Source: Elusimicrobia bacterium GWA2_61_42 (GTDB lineage: Bacteria > Elusimicrobiota > Elusimicrobia > Elusimicrobiales > UBA9959). From it: 33,985 bases of DNA. The first letter of the stretch is position 1. Every line of letters begins with the position of its first letter. Shown in pieces: positions 15,533 to 23,498 of the stretch. The notes beneath the pieces were generated by a model. The model did no database searches and had not been told where the DNA came from. It saw nothing but the letters and a program-made list of their open reading frames with translations. The translations under genes and the position numbers were made by a program. The stretch lies in the NCBI GenBank assembly GCA_001799615.1, contig MGTU01000030.1, positions 1 through 33,985 on the forward strand, written 5' to 3'.

Positions 15533-15561
15533 ATTATCGCGAAAAAAAGCGGTCGAATCAA
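15533..15561 (-). promoter_or_regulatory. Sigma-70-type promoter of the C11 protease operon
   Basis: Minus strand TTGATT (15561-15556), exactly 17 bases, then GATAAT (15538-15533). The predicted transcript start is near 15526, giving a leader of about 35 bases that contains a GGAGA ribosome binding site. It lies in the 81-base gap after the preceding TPR gene. Confidence 0.6.
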
Positions 15562-15572
15562 GGCCGAAGGAC

Positions 15573-17900
15573 CTAGCCTGGCCTGGGCCCGCCCTGCAGG
15601 CGGAGCTTCTCCGACAGGAGCGCGTCATAATACGCGCCCAGATCGTCGCGGTTGGCGGCCGTCTTGTAGATCTTGGCCATGGGGAAAACCAGCGTCTTCC
15701 ACGGGGTCTGCATGGACCAGCCGCCGTCCTCGCCGTCGGCGTTGTACCAGGCGGCTTTGAAATCCTTTATCATGATCTCGGCGAGGATGTGGCCGTAGCA
15801 GCGCAGCAGTTTCCAGCCGTCCGTGGTGGGGGGGATGTCCGGCCTGAAGCTGTTCTTTATGGCGGCTTCAAGTTTGGTTATCCCGGAGCGGCCGTACTCG
15901 ATATTGGAGGTTTCCGGCAGAGAGGAATTGAGGATAAGCATGCGCTTATGCTCGGCGGCCACGTCGGCCAGGCGCTCGGGGTGGCTCATTACCTTGCCGC
16001 GCGCGGCGGCCAGGCCGCAAAGGGGCGGGGCCGGCTCTTTAAGGCAGACGGAGACCCAGTCCACGTATTTGCCCAGCCAGCCAGGTTCCGGCACCGCCGT
16101 TTCCCACAGCAGGCGCCAGACCCGCTGCACCGGGTAGGTGGTGAATTTCAGGCCGGGCTTCTCGAAGATCATCGGCCAGCCCCAGGGGTCGAAGTCCGCC
16201 AGCTTTATCAGGCGGCCCTTATGCCGCTCCTGCAGGAGATAGCAGAGGAAGGCGGCGCAGTCCATTACCATTTCTATGCCGGCCTGCGGGTTGGTCCGCG
16301 CCTTTATAAAAGTGAGCCGCAGCTTCTTTTCCACCTCGCCGAGACCGTCGGGGTTGAAGTAGACCTTCTTGCCGAATTCGTCCTCCAGGTAGGAGGCCAG
16401 CTTGAAGGCGCGCGAAATAAAATCGTCCTTGCGGCTTTCTTCTTCCGTCGGGGCGGAGGGCGAGGAAACGATATCCCGCAGCGTTTCTATCTTCAGCTGC
16501 GGAGCGGGGGCGGGCGCGGCAGCCGGCGCCGGGCGCCTGAACGACGAGGGGGCCGCGACCGGCTGGGCCGGCGCGAGCGAAGCGGCCTGCATGGCGGCCG
16601 GCTGCGCGAAAGAGGAGGGAGGAGCGGCGGCTTCGGGCGCCGAAGCGGCGGGCTTGGCGGGCTCCGGCGCCGGCGCGGCCTGGACCTCGGGCTGGCGGGC
16701 CGAAGGCACGGGCGCCGCCGCCTGCGGCGGGGGAGGGAACAGCGCGCCAAGCGCGTCTTTCGGAAATTCGGCGATAAGGCGCGCCGCGGAGTCCAGGTCG
16801 GTCAGGGCGACCTGCAGCGTGATGGCGGCGGCTTCGGCCGTTTTCCCGGTCTTTACCAGGGTGAGCGCGAGGTTGGCCAGCGCCTGGACGGCCGGGGCTA
16901 TCGCCGCCGACCTGCGGTAGCAGTCCGCCGCCTGCGCCGGGTCGCCCGAGCGGAAATAAAGGTTGCCCAGCTGGAAGAAAATACGGCCGGTGGCCGCGGA
17001 AGGCGTGACCAGCGCCGACCTGAGCGCCGTGGCCGCCGCCGCGAGCCTGCCTTTGTCTTTCGTCCGGAAAGCCGTCTTCGCCAGCGCCGCTCCCAGCCCG
17101 GAGAGGGCCTCCGTCTTGTCGAAGGCCGAAGTGGCGAGCCGCCTGAACGCTTTTTCAGCTTCGTCTTCTTTGCCGGCTTCCAGGTCCAGCCAGGCGTTTT
17201 CGGCGGCTTTGCGGTCCTCCAGCGGGGTGCCGGGGCCGATGGCCGCCAGCATCTCCCCGGCCGCCTGCGGGTTGCCGGTTTTCCTGTGTATCACGGCGAG
17301 GTTTAAAAGCGCTTCCGGGTCCTTGTCCTCTTTCATCCCGTCATAGGCTTCCTGCAGCAGGCCGAGTTCGATCAGGACGGAGCCCAGCGCGAACCGCACT
17401 CCCGAAGCCGGGTTCCTCGCCGCGGCCAGGGCGTAAAGGTAATGGGCGCAGTGCAGCCTGCCCATGTTGAATTCCCCGGCCGCCTGCCGCGCCGTGTCCT
17501 CTCCCGCTTTCGGGCCCGCCATTAAAAAACCGGCCAGCAGGGACAGGTCGCGCCTGGACGCCCTGAGGGGCGAGAACGCCCCGCGGGCCTGGGGGTGCGG
17601 CGCGTTGAACATGAAGAGGTCGTTCTTGGGGGCGTGGAAGAGCATCAGCGCCGCTTCCTGGGCGGGCCGCCGTATCAGCGGCGGGTTCAGGAGCTGCGCG
17701 TCCGTAAAAGCGGCCAGGAAGGCGTGCTGGCCCTCCGCGAACGGCTCGACGGCGTACAAAGTGACCGGCCCCGACGTTACCGCCCTGATCGGCAGGGCGA
17801 GTTCGGCCAGGCCCTGGAAGGCCTGGAGGGCCTGGGGGAAGGAGGCGGGCTGCCCGCTAAAAATGTTAAGATTTGATAAGTTATCCGCCACAAAATACAT
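15573..17900 (-). CDS. Large TPR protein with Pro/Ala-rich linker and uncharacterised C-terminal domain
   Basis: 775 residues, no signal peptide, so probably cytoplasmic. Residues 1-~130 are a globular segment without recognised motifs. Residues ~150-390 are TPR or TPR-like helical pairs (for example F-F-Q-L-G-N-L-Y-F-R-S-G-D-P-A-Q-A-A-D-C-Y). Residues ~400-490 are a low-complexity Pro/Ala linker. Residues ~510-775 are a tryptophan-rich, well-structured domain (F-D-P-W-G-W-P-M-I-F, R-V-W-R-L-L-W-E-T-A-V-P, W-S-M-Q-T-P-W-K-T-L) that I cannot name. The gene is divergent from rdgB with only 26 AT-rich bases between them, so the two promoters must be packed together. The linker separates two functional modules; the C-terminal one may be the effector and the TPR part the binding module. 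Confidence 0.8.
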   Translation of the reverse strand: MYFVADNLSNLNIFSGQPASFPQALQAFQGLAELALPIRAVTSGPVTLYAVEPFAEGQHAFLAAFTDAQLLNPPLIRRPAQEAALMLFHAPKNDLFMFNAPHPQARGAFSPLRASRRDLSLLAGFLMAGPKAGEDTARQAAGEFNMGRLHCAHYLYALAAARNPASGVRFALGSVLIELGLLQEAYDGMKEDKDPEALLNLAVIHRKTGNPQAAGEMLAAIGPGTPLEDRKAAENAWLDLEAGKEDEAEKAFRRLATSAFDKTEALSGLGAALAKTAFRTKDKGRLAAAATALRSALVTPSAATGRIFFQLGNLYFRSGDPAQAADCYRRSAAIAPAVQALANLALTLVKTGKTAEAAAITLQVALTDLDSAARLIAEFPKDALGALFPPPPQAAAPVPSARQPEVQAAPAPEPAKPAASAPEAAAPPSSFAQPAAMQAASLAPAQPVAAPSSFRRPAPAAAPAPAPQLKIETLRDIVSSPSAPTEEESRKDDFISRAFKLASYLEDEFGKKVYFNPDGLGEVEKKLRLTFIKARTNPQAGIEMVMDCAAFLCYLLQERHKGRLIKLADFDPWGWPMIFEKPGLKFTTYPVQRVWRLLWETAVPEPGWLGKYVDWVSVCLKEPAPPLCGLAAARGKVMSHPERLADVAAEHKRMLILNSSLPETSNIEYGRSGITKLEAAIKNSFRPDIPPTTDGWKLLRCYGHILAEIMIKDFKAAWYNADGEDGGWSMQTPWKTLVFPMAKIYKTAANRDDLGAYYDALLSEKLRLQGGPRPG

Positions 17901-17926
17901 TCTAATATATTTCCGCGCTATAGGTT

Positions 17927-18523
17927 ATGGAAAAAACTCTGGTGATCGCCACTTTCAACGTTCATAAGGCGGGGGAGATCCTGGCTATTCTGCCCGGCCT
18001 GCCGCTGCGCCTCAGGACCCTGGCCGAATTCCCGGGAGCGGGGCCCGCGGTGGAGGACGGCGAAACGCTGGAGGAGAACGCGCTGAAGAAAGCCCTGGCC
18101 GCGGCGCGTTTCACGGGGGCCTGGGCCCTGGCCGACGATACCGGGCTGGAGGTGGACGCCCTGGGCGGCGCCCCCGGCGTGCGTTCCGCGCGCTACGCCG
18201 GCGACGGCGCATCTTACGCCGACAATAACGCCAAACTCCTGGCCGCCCTCGCCGGCGTGCCGGCCGCCGGACGCGGGGCGCGCTTCGCCTGCGTGGCGGC
18301 CCTGGCTTCCCCTTCGGGCGAAACCGCGGTTTCGCGCGGCACCCTGGAAGGCCGCATCACCGAACAGGCGCGCGGCTCCGGCGGCTTCGGGTATGACCCT
18401 CTTTTCGAGCTGGCCGGCGCTTCGCGAACCCTTTCAGAGCTCTCCGACGCCGAAAAGAACGCGCTCAGCCACAGGGCGCGCGCTTTGGCCGGCCTGCTGC
18501 CGCTGCTGCGCCGCCTCCAGTGA
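17927..18523 (+). CDS. rdgB: XTP/dITP diphosphatase (non-canonical purine NTP pyrophosphatase, HAM1/RdgB)
   Basis: 198 residues, full length. It hydrolyses ITP, dITP and XTP to monophosphates so that they do not enter DNA or RNA. Seen: the nucleotide-binding start A-T-F-N-V-H-K-A-G-E-I, the catalytic A-D-D-T-G-L-E-V-D-A-L followed by A-P-G-V-R-S-A-R-Y-A-G, G-S-G-G-F-G-Y-D-P-L-F, and L-S-H-R-A-R-A-L near the end. The common S/T-G-N start is here T-F-N. It is the first plus-strand gene after the divergent TPR gene, and it has no ribosome binding site that I can see. It is followed by the histidine kinase with its own promoter. Confidence 0.94.
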   Translation: MEKTLVIATFNVHKAGEILAILPGLPLRLRTLAEFPGAGPAVEDGETLEENALKKALAAARFTGAWALADDTGLEVDALGGAPGVRSARYAGDGASYADNNAKLLAALAGVPAAGRGARFACVAALASPSGETAVSRGTLEGRITEQARGSGGFGYDPLFELAGASRTLSELSDAEKNALSHRARALAGLLPLLRRLQ

Positions 18524-18528
18524 GGCTC

Positions 18529-18540
18529 TCCGTTAACGGA
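18529..18540. promoter_or_regulatory. 12-bp perfect palindrome upstream of the histidine kinase -10 box
   Basis: TCCGTTAACGGA is its own reverse complement. It ends five bases before the extended -10 element of the kinase promoter and covers about -31 to -20 relative to the predicted transcript start. This is a normal place for a dimeric repressor or an activator site. It could instead be a short stem at the end of the rdgB transcript, but no T-tract follows. Confidence 0.45.
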
Positions 18541-18544
18541 ACAA

Positions 18545-18553
18545 TGCTATAAT
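18545..18553 (+). promoter_or_regulatory. Extended -10 promoter of the histidine kinase gene
   Basis: TGCTATAAT is a consensus extended -10 element. No -35 is visible 17 bases upstream, as is common for this type. The transcript would begin near 18560, leaving a leader of about nine bases before ATG 18569 and no room for a normal ribosome binding site. Confidence 0.55.
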
Positions 18554-18568
18554 GAACTGCGCAAAGAT

Positions 18569-20701
18569 ATGAAATTAAGGCTTCTCCACAAATTCGTGGC
18601 GGTTCTGGTCCTGGTGTCCGTATTGCCCATGGCCATGCTGGGGCTGCGCCTTATCAGCCTGGGGCAGCTGGGGGTGAGGACCGTCATCCTGGAGCTCCAC
18701 CTGACCGCGGCCGACAAGATCTCCTCCGAATTCAACGGTTATATCCGCAGCGCCGATCTCGGCCTGAGGGCGGCCATCGCCGCCATGGGCCAGATGGACT
18801 GGGAGAACAAGCAGATAATGCTGGCCTCGCTGCTGGAGACCCGCCGCGAGATCCGGGAGATCTCCGTGCTCTCCAAGGACGGCGCCGAGATCGTGAAGAT
18901 CATCACGCCGTTCGACGGCAAGGACGCCGGCCTTAAAAAATATTCCCCGGACCCCGGGTTCAAGACGGCCCGCGGCGGCAAGCGGAGCCTGCTGGTGGAC
19001 GAGAAATCCAGGCTGGCCGTTTTCTATTACCCCTTCGGCAAGGACATGGTCCTGCGCTCCGAGCTCGACCTGGGCGCCTTCATCGACGGCCTCGACCTGA
19101 AGCGCGTCGGGGCCGACGGTTTCCCCGTCATCCTGGATGCTTCCGGCCGTGCCATCGCCTGGCCGGGCGACCTGCCCGCCGAAACCGCGCAGAAAGCCGC
19201 CGCGTGGCGGGTTTCGCGGGACGCCGTAAAAGCCCTTTCCTCCGGCTCCGTGGAATTTTCCGACGAGGCGGGCAACCTCATGCTGGGCGCTTATTCCCCT
19301 ATTTCGGAGCTGGGCGGCGCCGTTATCGTCAGCCAGCCCCAGGAAGGCGCCTACCGCTACGCGCTTTTCATGAAGCGCCAGGCGATCTACGCCGTGCTGC
19401 TTTTCCTCGCGCTGGCGCTGGCCGCGGCCTGGTTCCTCAGCCGCAGCCTCTCCAAACCCATAACCGTGCTGACCCGCGCCGCCGAATTCGTGGCCGCCGG
19501 CGACTTCTCCCGCAGGGCGGAGGTGGACACCACCGACGAGCTCCGCGACCTGGCCGAGACCTTTAATAAGATGGTCGCGCAGCTCAAGGAATATTCGGAC
19601 ATGCAGGTGGACCGCATCATCCGCGAGCAGAAGAACACCGAGGCCATTCTTTTTTCCACCGAGGACGGCATCGTGATGATAGACATGCAGGGCAGGGTGC
19701 AGGTCGCCAACCGCAAGGCCAGGTCCGTGCTGGGCATCGGCGCCGAAGTCCCGGTGGAGGGCAAGGCCCTTTACGACCTTATTACCTCCGAGGTCATGAA
19801 AGAGCCCGTCAAAGACGTGCTGGAATCCCGCAAGGAGAACCACGTCCGCGAGATAGAGGTGGCGCTGGAACATTCGCGCCGGTTCTTCAAGTGTTTCTCC
19901 GCGCCCATCACCGCCCCGGGGCAGGGCGCGCCGCTGGGCAGGCTGGTTGGCTTTTACGACATAACGCTGGACAAGGAACTGGCGCGCATAAAGGACGAAT
20001 TCCTCCACTCCATCACGCATGACCTGCGCAACCCCATGGGCGCCATAAAAGGCTTCGTGGAATTCATGATCAAGGAGATCCCCGGCCCGATCAACGAGGC
20101 GCAGAAAAAAATGCTCGTCTCCATAGACCGGGCTTCCTTCCGCCTGCTGGGCATGATCAACAACATCCTCGACGTGGCCAAGATGGAGGCCGGCAAGATG
20201 GATATCAAGCTGGCGCCCGTCAACCTGCGCGAGGTGGCCGCCAGGGTGATCGAGCTTATGGAGTCGCTGGGCCAGCGCAAGCATATCCGCTTCGACCTGG
20301 AAGGCCCGGCCGAGCTCGTGGTCAACGCCGACTCCGGCCTGATGGAGCGCATGTTCACCAATCTTATCGGCAACGCCATCAAGTTCACGCCCGAGAACGG
20401 CGTGATAACCGCCGGCATGTCGGACGACGGCAAGACCGTAAGCGGCTGGGTGCGCGACACCGGCGACGGCATCCCTCCCGAATACCTGGCCAAGGTGTTC
20501 GAAAAATTCGAGCAGGTAAAAGGCCAGAAGGCCGGCGGCACCGGGCTGGGGCTTACCATCTGCAAGTTCGTGGCCTCCGCGCACCAGGGCAGGATCTGGG
20601 CGGAGTCCGAGCCCGGCAAGGGCGCCAAATTTATTTTCTCCTTTCCCAAGGACCTGCAGCGCGACGGGGCCGGCGCGCTCTCGGCCAAGGAAACGGCATG
20701 A
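18569..20701 (+). CDS. Membrane sensor histidine kinase (Cache-like sensor, HAMP, PAS, HisKA, HATPase)
   Basis: 710 residues. Membrane helices at ~8-28 and ~272-292 enclose an extracytoplasmic domain of about 240 residues that looks like a Cache sensor. Then come a HAMP domain (~293-345, ending E-T-F-N-K-M-V), a PAS domain (~355-465), and a HisKA domain with H-box S-I-T-H484-D-L-R-N-P. The ATPase domain has N-box N-L-I-G-N-A-I-K-F, G1 D-T-G-D-G-I-P and G2 G-G-T-G-L-G-L. All catalytic boxes are intact. No receiver-domain protein is encoded in the window, so the partner regulator is elsewhere. Its stop overlaps the start of the LysM gene (ATGA), suggesting that the kinase and the envelope protein share a signal. 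Confidence 0.95.
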   Translation: MKLRLLHKFVAVLVLVSVLPMAMLGLRLISLGQLGVRTVILELHLTAADKISSEFNGYIRSADLGLRAAIAAMGQMDWENKQIMLASLLETRREIREISVLSKDGAEIVKIITPFDGKDAGLKKYSPDPGFKTARGGKRSLLVDEKSRLAVFYYPFGKDMVLRSELDLGAFIDGLDLKRVGADGFPVILDASGRAIAWPGDLPAETAQKAAAWRVSRDAVKALSSGSVEFSDEAGNLMLGAYSPISELGGAVIVSQPQEGAYRYALFMKRQAIYAVLLFLALALAAAWFLSRSLSKPITVLTRAAEFVAAGDFSRRAEVDTTDELRDLAETFNKMVAQLKEYSDMQVDRIIREQKNTEAILFSTEDGIVMIDMQGRVQVANRKARSVLGIGAEVPVEGKALYDLITSEVMKEPVKDVLESRKENHVREIEVALEHSRRFFKCFSAPITAPGQGAPLGRLVGFYDITLDKELARIKDEFLHSITHDLRNPMGAIKGFVEFMIKEIPGPINEAQKKMLVSIDRASFRLLGMINNILDVAKMEAGKMDIKLAPVNLREVAARVIELMESLGQRKHIRFDLEGPAELVVNADSGLMERMFTNLIGNAIKFTPENGVITAGMSDDGKTVSGWVRDTGDGIPPEYLAKVFEKFEQVKGQKAGGTGLGLTICKFVASAHQGRIWAESEPGKGAKFIFSFPKDLQRDGAGALSAKETA

Positions 20702-21858
20702 GGCGCCAGGCCGCGCTGTTCCTGCTGGCCGCGCTGCTGGCCTTCGCGGCCACGGGCGGCGCGGAAGAGCTGCAGACCATCGTGGTGCGCCCCGGCGACA
20801 CCCTTTGGAGCCTTTCCAATACTTACCTCAAAGATCCGACGCGCTGGAACGAGCTGCTCAAGTATAACCGCCTGCCCTCTTCCGACCCTTCCATCGCCTT
20901 GCCCGGCATGCCGCTTAAAGTGCCGGTGCGGCTTATTAAAGAGCAGTACCGCGCGGCCAAGCTGGTCTATTACGTCAACGAAGTCCTGTTCCGGCGTACG
21001 GGGGTGACCGACTGGAAAGGGGTGGCCATGAAGATGGACCTTTTTAAAAGCGACACGCTGCGCACCCGGGTGAACGCCAGGGCCGACGTTAAATTTTATA
21101 CCGGCGAGGTCCTCAACCTCTATCCCAATTCCATCGCCGTGCTGCGCCCCCCGGGCAAAAAGAATACCGACGTGGAGCTGCTGGCCGGCGAGATGCGCGG
21201 CCTGCGTTCCCGGGTGGTGACGGCTTCCGCCAGGATCACCCCCAAGACCAAGGACACGGAATTCGGCGCCAAGCTTAAAGACGACCTCACCACCCTGGTG
21301 CAGGTCTACAAAGGTAAGGCCGACGTGGAAGCCCAGGGCAAGACCGTGGAAGTGCAGGCCGGGTTCGCCGCGGAGGTAAAAATGGACATGCCGCCTTCCG
21401 ACCCGGTCAAATTGCCGCCGCTGCCCGAACTGGAGCAGTCCCAGACGGCCCTGGCCGCTTCGGGGGCCCCGCGCCTCAGGACCGAGAACGGCGTGATCTC
21501 GCTGGGTATGAAGAAGGACGTGAAGGTAGCAGGCCCGACCGCCAACCTGCCTAAAGACAAAGACCTGACCAAGAATATCCCCAACGCCGGGAACCTGGAC
21601 GCCAAGGAAATAGACGCCAGCGAGATCGTCAAGATGCTTTCCGTGGCCAACCCGGTGCAGAGCTACCACCTGCAGGTCTCCAAGGACCAGAACTTCTCGG
21701 TCCTGGTGCTGGACAAGACCTACGACGCCTTCGAGAACATAGACCTCAACGACCTGCTGCCGGCCGGCAAGTACTACATGCGGGTGGCCCTGGTCGACCT
21801 GCTGGGCTTCGAAGGGAAGTTCAGCACGCCCAGGCAGATAGCCGTGGGGAAACTGTAA
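20698..21858 (+). CDS. Exported LysM-domain protein with FecR-like domain
   Basis: 386 residues. A signal peptide (residues 1-~22, ending T-G-G-A) is followed by a LysM domain (V-V-R-P-G-D-T-L-W-S-L-S, then K-D-P-T-R-W-N-E-L-L-K-Y-N) that should bind peptidoglycan. Residues ~95-220 resemble the FecR domain: V-L-F-R-R-T-G, L-R-T-R-V-N-A-R-A-D-V, and a late V-Q-A-G-F-A-A-E-V. The last ~90 residues look like a beta-sandwich (Y-H-L-Q-V-S-K-D-Q-N-F, G-K-Y-Y-M-R-V-A-L-V-D), similar to fibronectin-like domains found in such proteins. LysM-FecR proteins are often surface or cell-wall sensors. The four-base overlap with the kinase gene makes a joint role in envelope sensing likely; this is inference. 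Confidence 0.87.
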   Translation: MRRQAALFLLAALLAFAATGGAEELQTIVVRPGDTLWSLSNTYLKDPTRWNELLKYNRLPSSDPSIALPGMPLKVPVRLIKEQYRAAKLVYYVNEVLFRRTGVTDWKGVAMKMDLFKSDTLRTRVNARADVKFYTGEVLNLYPNSIAVLRPPGKKNTDVELLAGEMRGLRSRVVTASARITPKTKDTEFGAKLKDDLTTLVQVYKGKADVEAQGKTVEVQAGFAAEVKMDMPPSDPVKLPPLPELEQSQTALAASGAPRLRTENGVISLGMKKDVKVAGPTANLPKDKDLTKNIPNAGNLDAKEIDASEIVKMLSVANPVQSYHLQVSKDQNFSVLVLDKTYDAFENIDLNDLLPAGKYYMRVALVDLLGFEGKFSTPRQIAVGKL

Positions 21859-21866
21859 GCCTCCGC

Positions 21867-21887
21867 GGTCCCGGTGCCTGCCGGACC
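21867..21887 (+). terminator. Possible terminator hairpin after the LysM gene
   Basis: GGTCCCGG (21867-21874) can pair with CCGGACC (21881-21887) with one bulged C and a six-base loop, eight bases after the LysM stop. The DNA behind it is AT-rich but has no pure T-tract, so termination may be weak. The same AT stretch serves as the -10 of the next gene. Confidence 0.35.
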
Positions 21888-21896
21888 ATAATTAAA

Positions 21897-21902
21897 TATA
21901 AT
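21897..21902 (+). promoter_or_regulatory. Consensus -10 box directly upstream of the TPR-THEP1-murC-rsmA unit
   Basis: A perfect TATAAT lies nine bases before ATG 21912. The predicted transcript start is near 21909, leaving a leader of about three bases and no ribosome binding site. No clear -35 is visible because a hairpin occupies that position. Confidence 0.45.
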
Positions 21903-21911
21903 TCCTATTAT

Positions 21912-23498
21912 ATGCGACCCACGCTGCTAGCCGCGCTTTGTCTCGCCGCCTTTTGCGCGCCGGGCCTTTGCGTCCCTTCGGGCGGCCAGGCTACCGTCTG
22001 GGACCGCATCATGGAAGAGCAGAGCGCTTTTAACCTGCGCCGCGGCTACGCCCTGATGAGCGAGGAAAATTACCCGGCGGCCGCCGACGAATTCTTCAAA
22101 GCGGCCCAGAAAAGCCCGGAAAACCCCTGGCCCCGCCTGTTCTACGGCTCCGCGCTCTATTGGCTGGGCGCGCCGGAGAAGGCGCTGGACGAGTTCGAGG
22201 AGGCGCTGCGCCTGGATCCCCGCAATTCCATGGCGCTGCAGCTGCGCGGCATCGTACGGGCGCGCGCGGGCCTTTACGCCCAGGCGCTCGCGGATTTCCT
22301 GGCGGCGGAACGCCTGGACCCGGCCCGCGCCGACGTCAAGATGAACGCGGGGTCCGTCTACCAGGCGCTGGGCAGCCCGGCCAGGGCGCTGGACTATTTC
22401 AGAGCTGCCGCGGCGCTGGACCCGGCCAACCCGCTCTACCGCTACCAGTTGGGGATGTTCTACTCGCGCCTGGGCCGCTACGACCAGGCGGCCGTGCAGC
22501 TTGAAAAAGCCGTTTCCCTGTTCTCAGGCTACGAAGACGCCGTCCTGGAGCTGGCCGTGCTGAGGGAGCGGGACAACAGGCTGTCCGAAGCGATAAAACT
22601 TTACCGCCGGGCGCTGGCGCTGAAGCCCGGGGACTCCGTGGCCAGGTTCCGGCTCGGCTGGGCGCTGCGCAAGGCCGGCCGCGGCGGGGAGATAAAGAAA
22701 ACGCTGGAAGAAGCTTTCCTGCTGGCGCCCGTAAATGAAAAAGGCGGCATCTCCATGGGCCTGGCTTACTCCGGAGGGCCGCGCCCCGAGGCCGCCGCCC
22801 AGCAGTCCAGCCCGGTCTTCTCGGCCTTGAAAAAAGTGCCGCCGGCACAGGAAGCCCGCGTGGTGATAGAGGTGCTTGAAACCCCCAGGGCGGCGCTGCC
22901 GTCGTCTGCTAAAAGGGAAAAACTAAGCGCCGGGCTCGAGTCCGCTTTCCGCAAGCCCAAGGTCAGCTATACCAAGCGCGAATATTTTCTGCCGGCCGGG
23001 CCCGCCGCGGAAAGAGAAAAAAAGGCGGGGGAAATAGCCGCCGAGGCGGACAAGCTGCTTAAGGGCGTCTCGCCCGGCAACGACGCGCGGCTGAATTTCA
23101 ACATAGAGACCGGCCCGCCCTCTTCGGCGCCCGGGCGCGGCAAGAAGGCGCTTTATAAGCCGCGCGACGTCGGCAACGACATGGGCCTCTGGGTGATGGG
23201 CGACAACTGGCTGGACAACGCCGCGGAAGCGCTGGAAGAAATGGAAGGCGCCGGCCTGCCCGACGACCCGGGTCTGAAGCTGCTGCGGGGGCTGGGCTAC
23301 CTGCTGCTGGGCGAGCACGGTCTGGCCCTGGAAGAATTTTCCGGCGGAGGGGCGCAGGCCGCCCTCGGGCGCAGCGCGGCGCTGGTGGAGGCGGGGGCGG
23401 AGGACAAGGCCCTGGCGGAATGCCTGGAGGCGCTCAGGCTGGAGCCCGGCAACAAGACCGCCCTGGCGAACCGCGCGTGGCTGGGGGGTAAAAAATGA
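21912..23498 (+). CDS. Exported TPR-repeat protein
   Basis: 528 residues. A signal peptide (residues 1-~22, ending P-G-L-C-V) is followed by about seven TPR repeats in residues ~30-280 (for example N-P-W-P-R-L-F-Y-G-S-A-L-Y-W-L-G and D-P-A-N-P-L-Y-R-Y-Q-L-G-M-F). The middle part (~290-430) is charged and probably less ordered. A further TPR-like segment occupies ~435-525 (L-L-R-G-L-G-Y-L-L-L-G-E-H-G-L-A-L-E-E-F). A role as a periplasmic or outer-membrane scaffold is likely, but no specific function can be given. It begins at a leaderless-type promoter, and its stop overlaps the THEP1-like gene (ATGA), tying it to murC. Confidence 0.85.
   Translation: MRPTLLAALCLAAFCAPGLCVPSGGQATVWDRIMEEQSAFNLRRGYALMSEENYPAAADEFFKAAQKSPENPWPRLFYGSALYWLGAPEKALDEFEEALRLDPRNSMALQLRGIVRARAGLYAQALADFLAAERLDPARADVKMNAGSVYQALGSPARALDYFRAAAALDPANPLYRYQLGMFYSRLGRYDQAAVQLEKAVSLFSGYEDAVLELAVLRERDNRLSEAIKLYRRALALKPGDSVARFRLGWALRKAGRGGEIKKTLEEAFLLAPVNEKGGISMGLAYSGGPRPEAAAQQSSPVFSALKKVPPAQEARVVIEVLETPRAALPSSAKREKLSAGLESAFRKPKVSYTKREYFLPAGPAAEREKKAGEIAAEADKLLKGVSPGNDARLNFNIETGPPSSAPGRGKKALYKPRDVGNDMGLWVMGDNWLDNAAEALEEMEGAGLPDDPGLKLLRGLGYLLLGEHGLALEEFSGGGAQAALGRSAALVEAGAEDKALAECLEALRLEPGNKTALANRAWLGGKK

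Noticed and set aside
16493..16750. Repeat-like GC-rich stretch, considered as a DNA repeat
   Set aside because: It is the Pro/Ala linker of the TPR protein; the similarity between units comes from biased codons and not from a conserved repeat unit.
18575..20584. 669-codon minus-strand open frame opposite the histidine kinase
   Set aside because: His/Gly-rich composition typical of an antisense frame; the plus-strand kinase has all conserved boxes.
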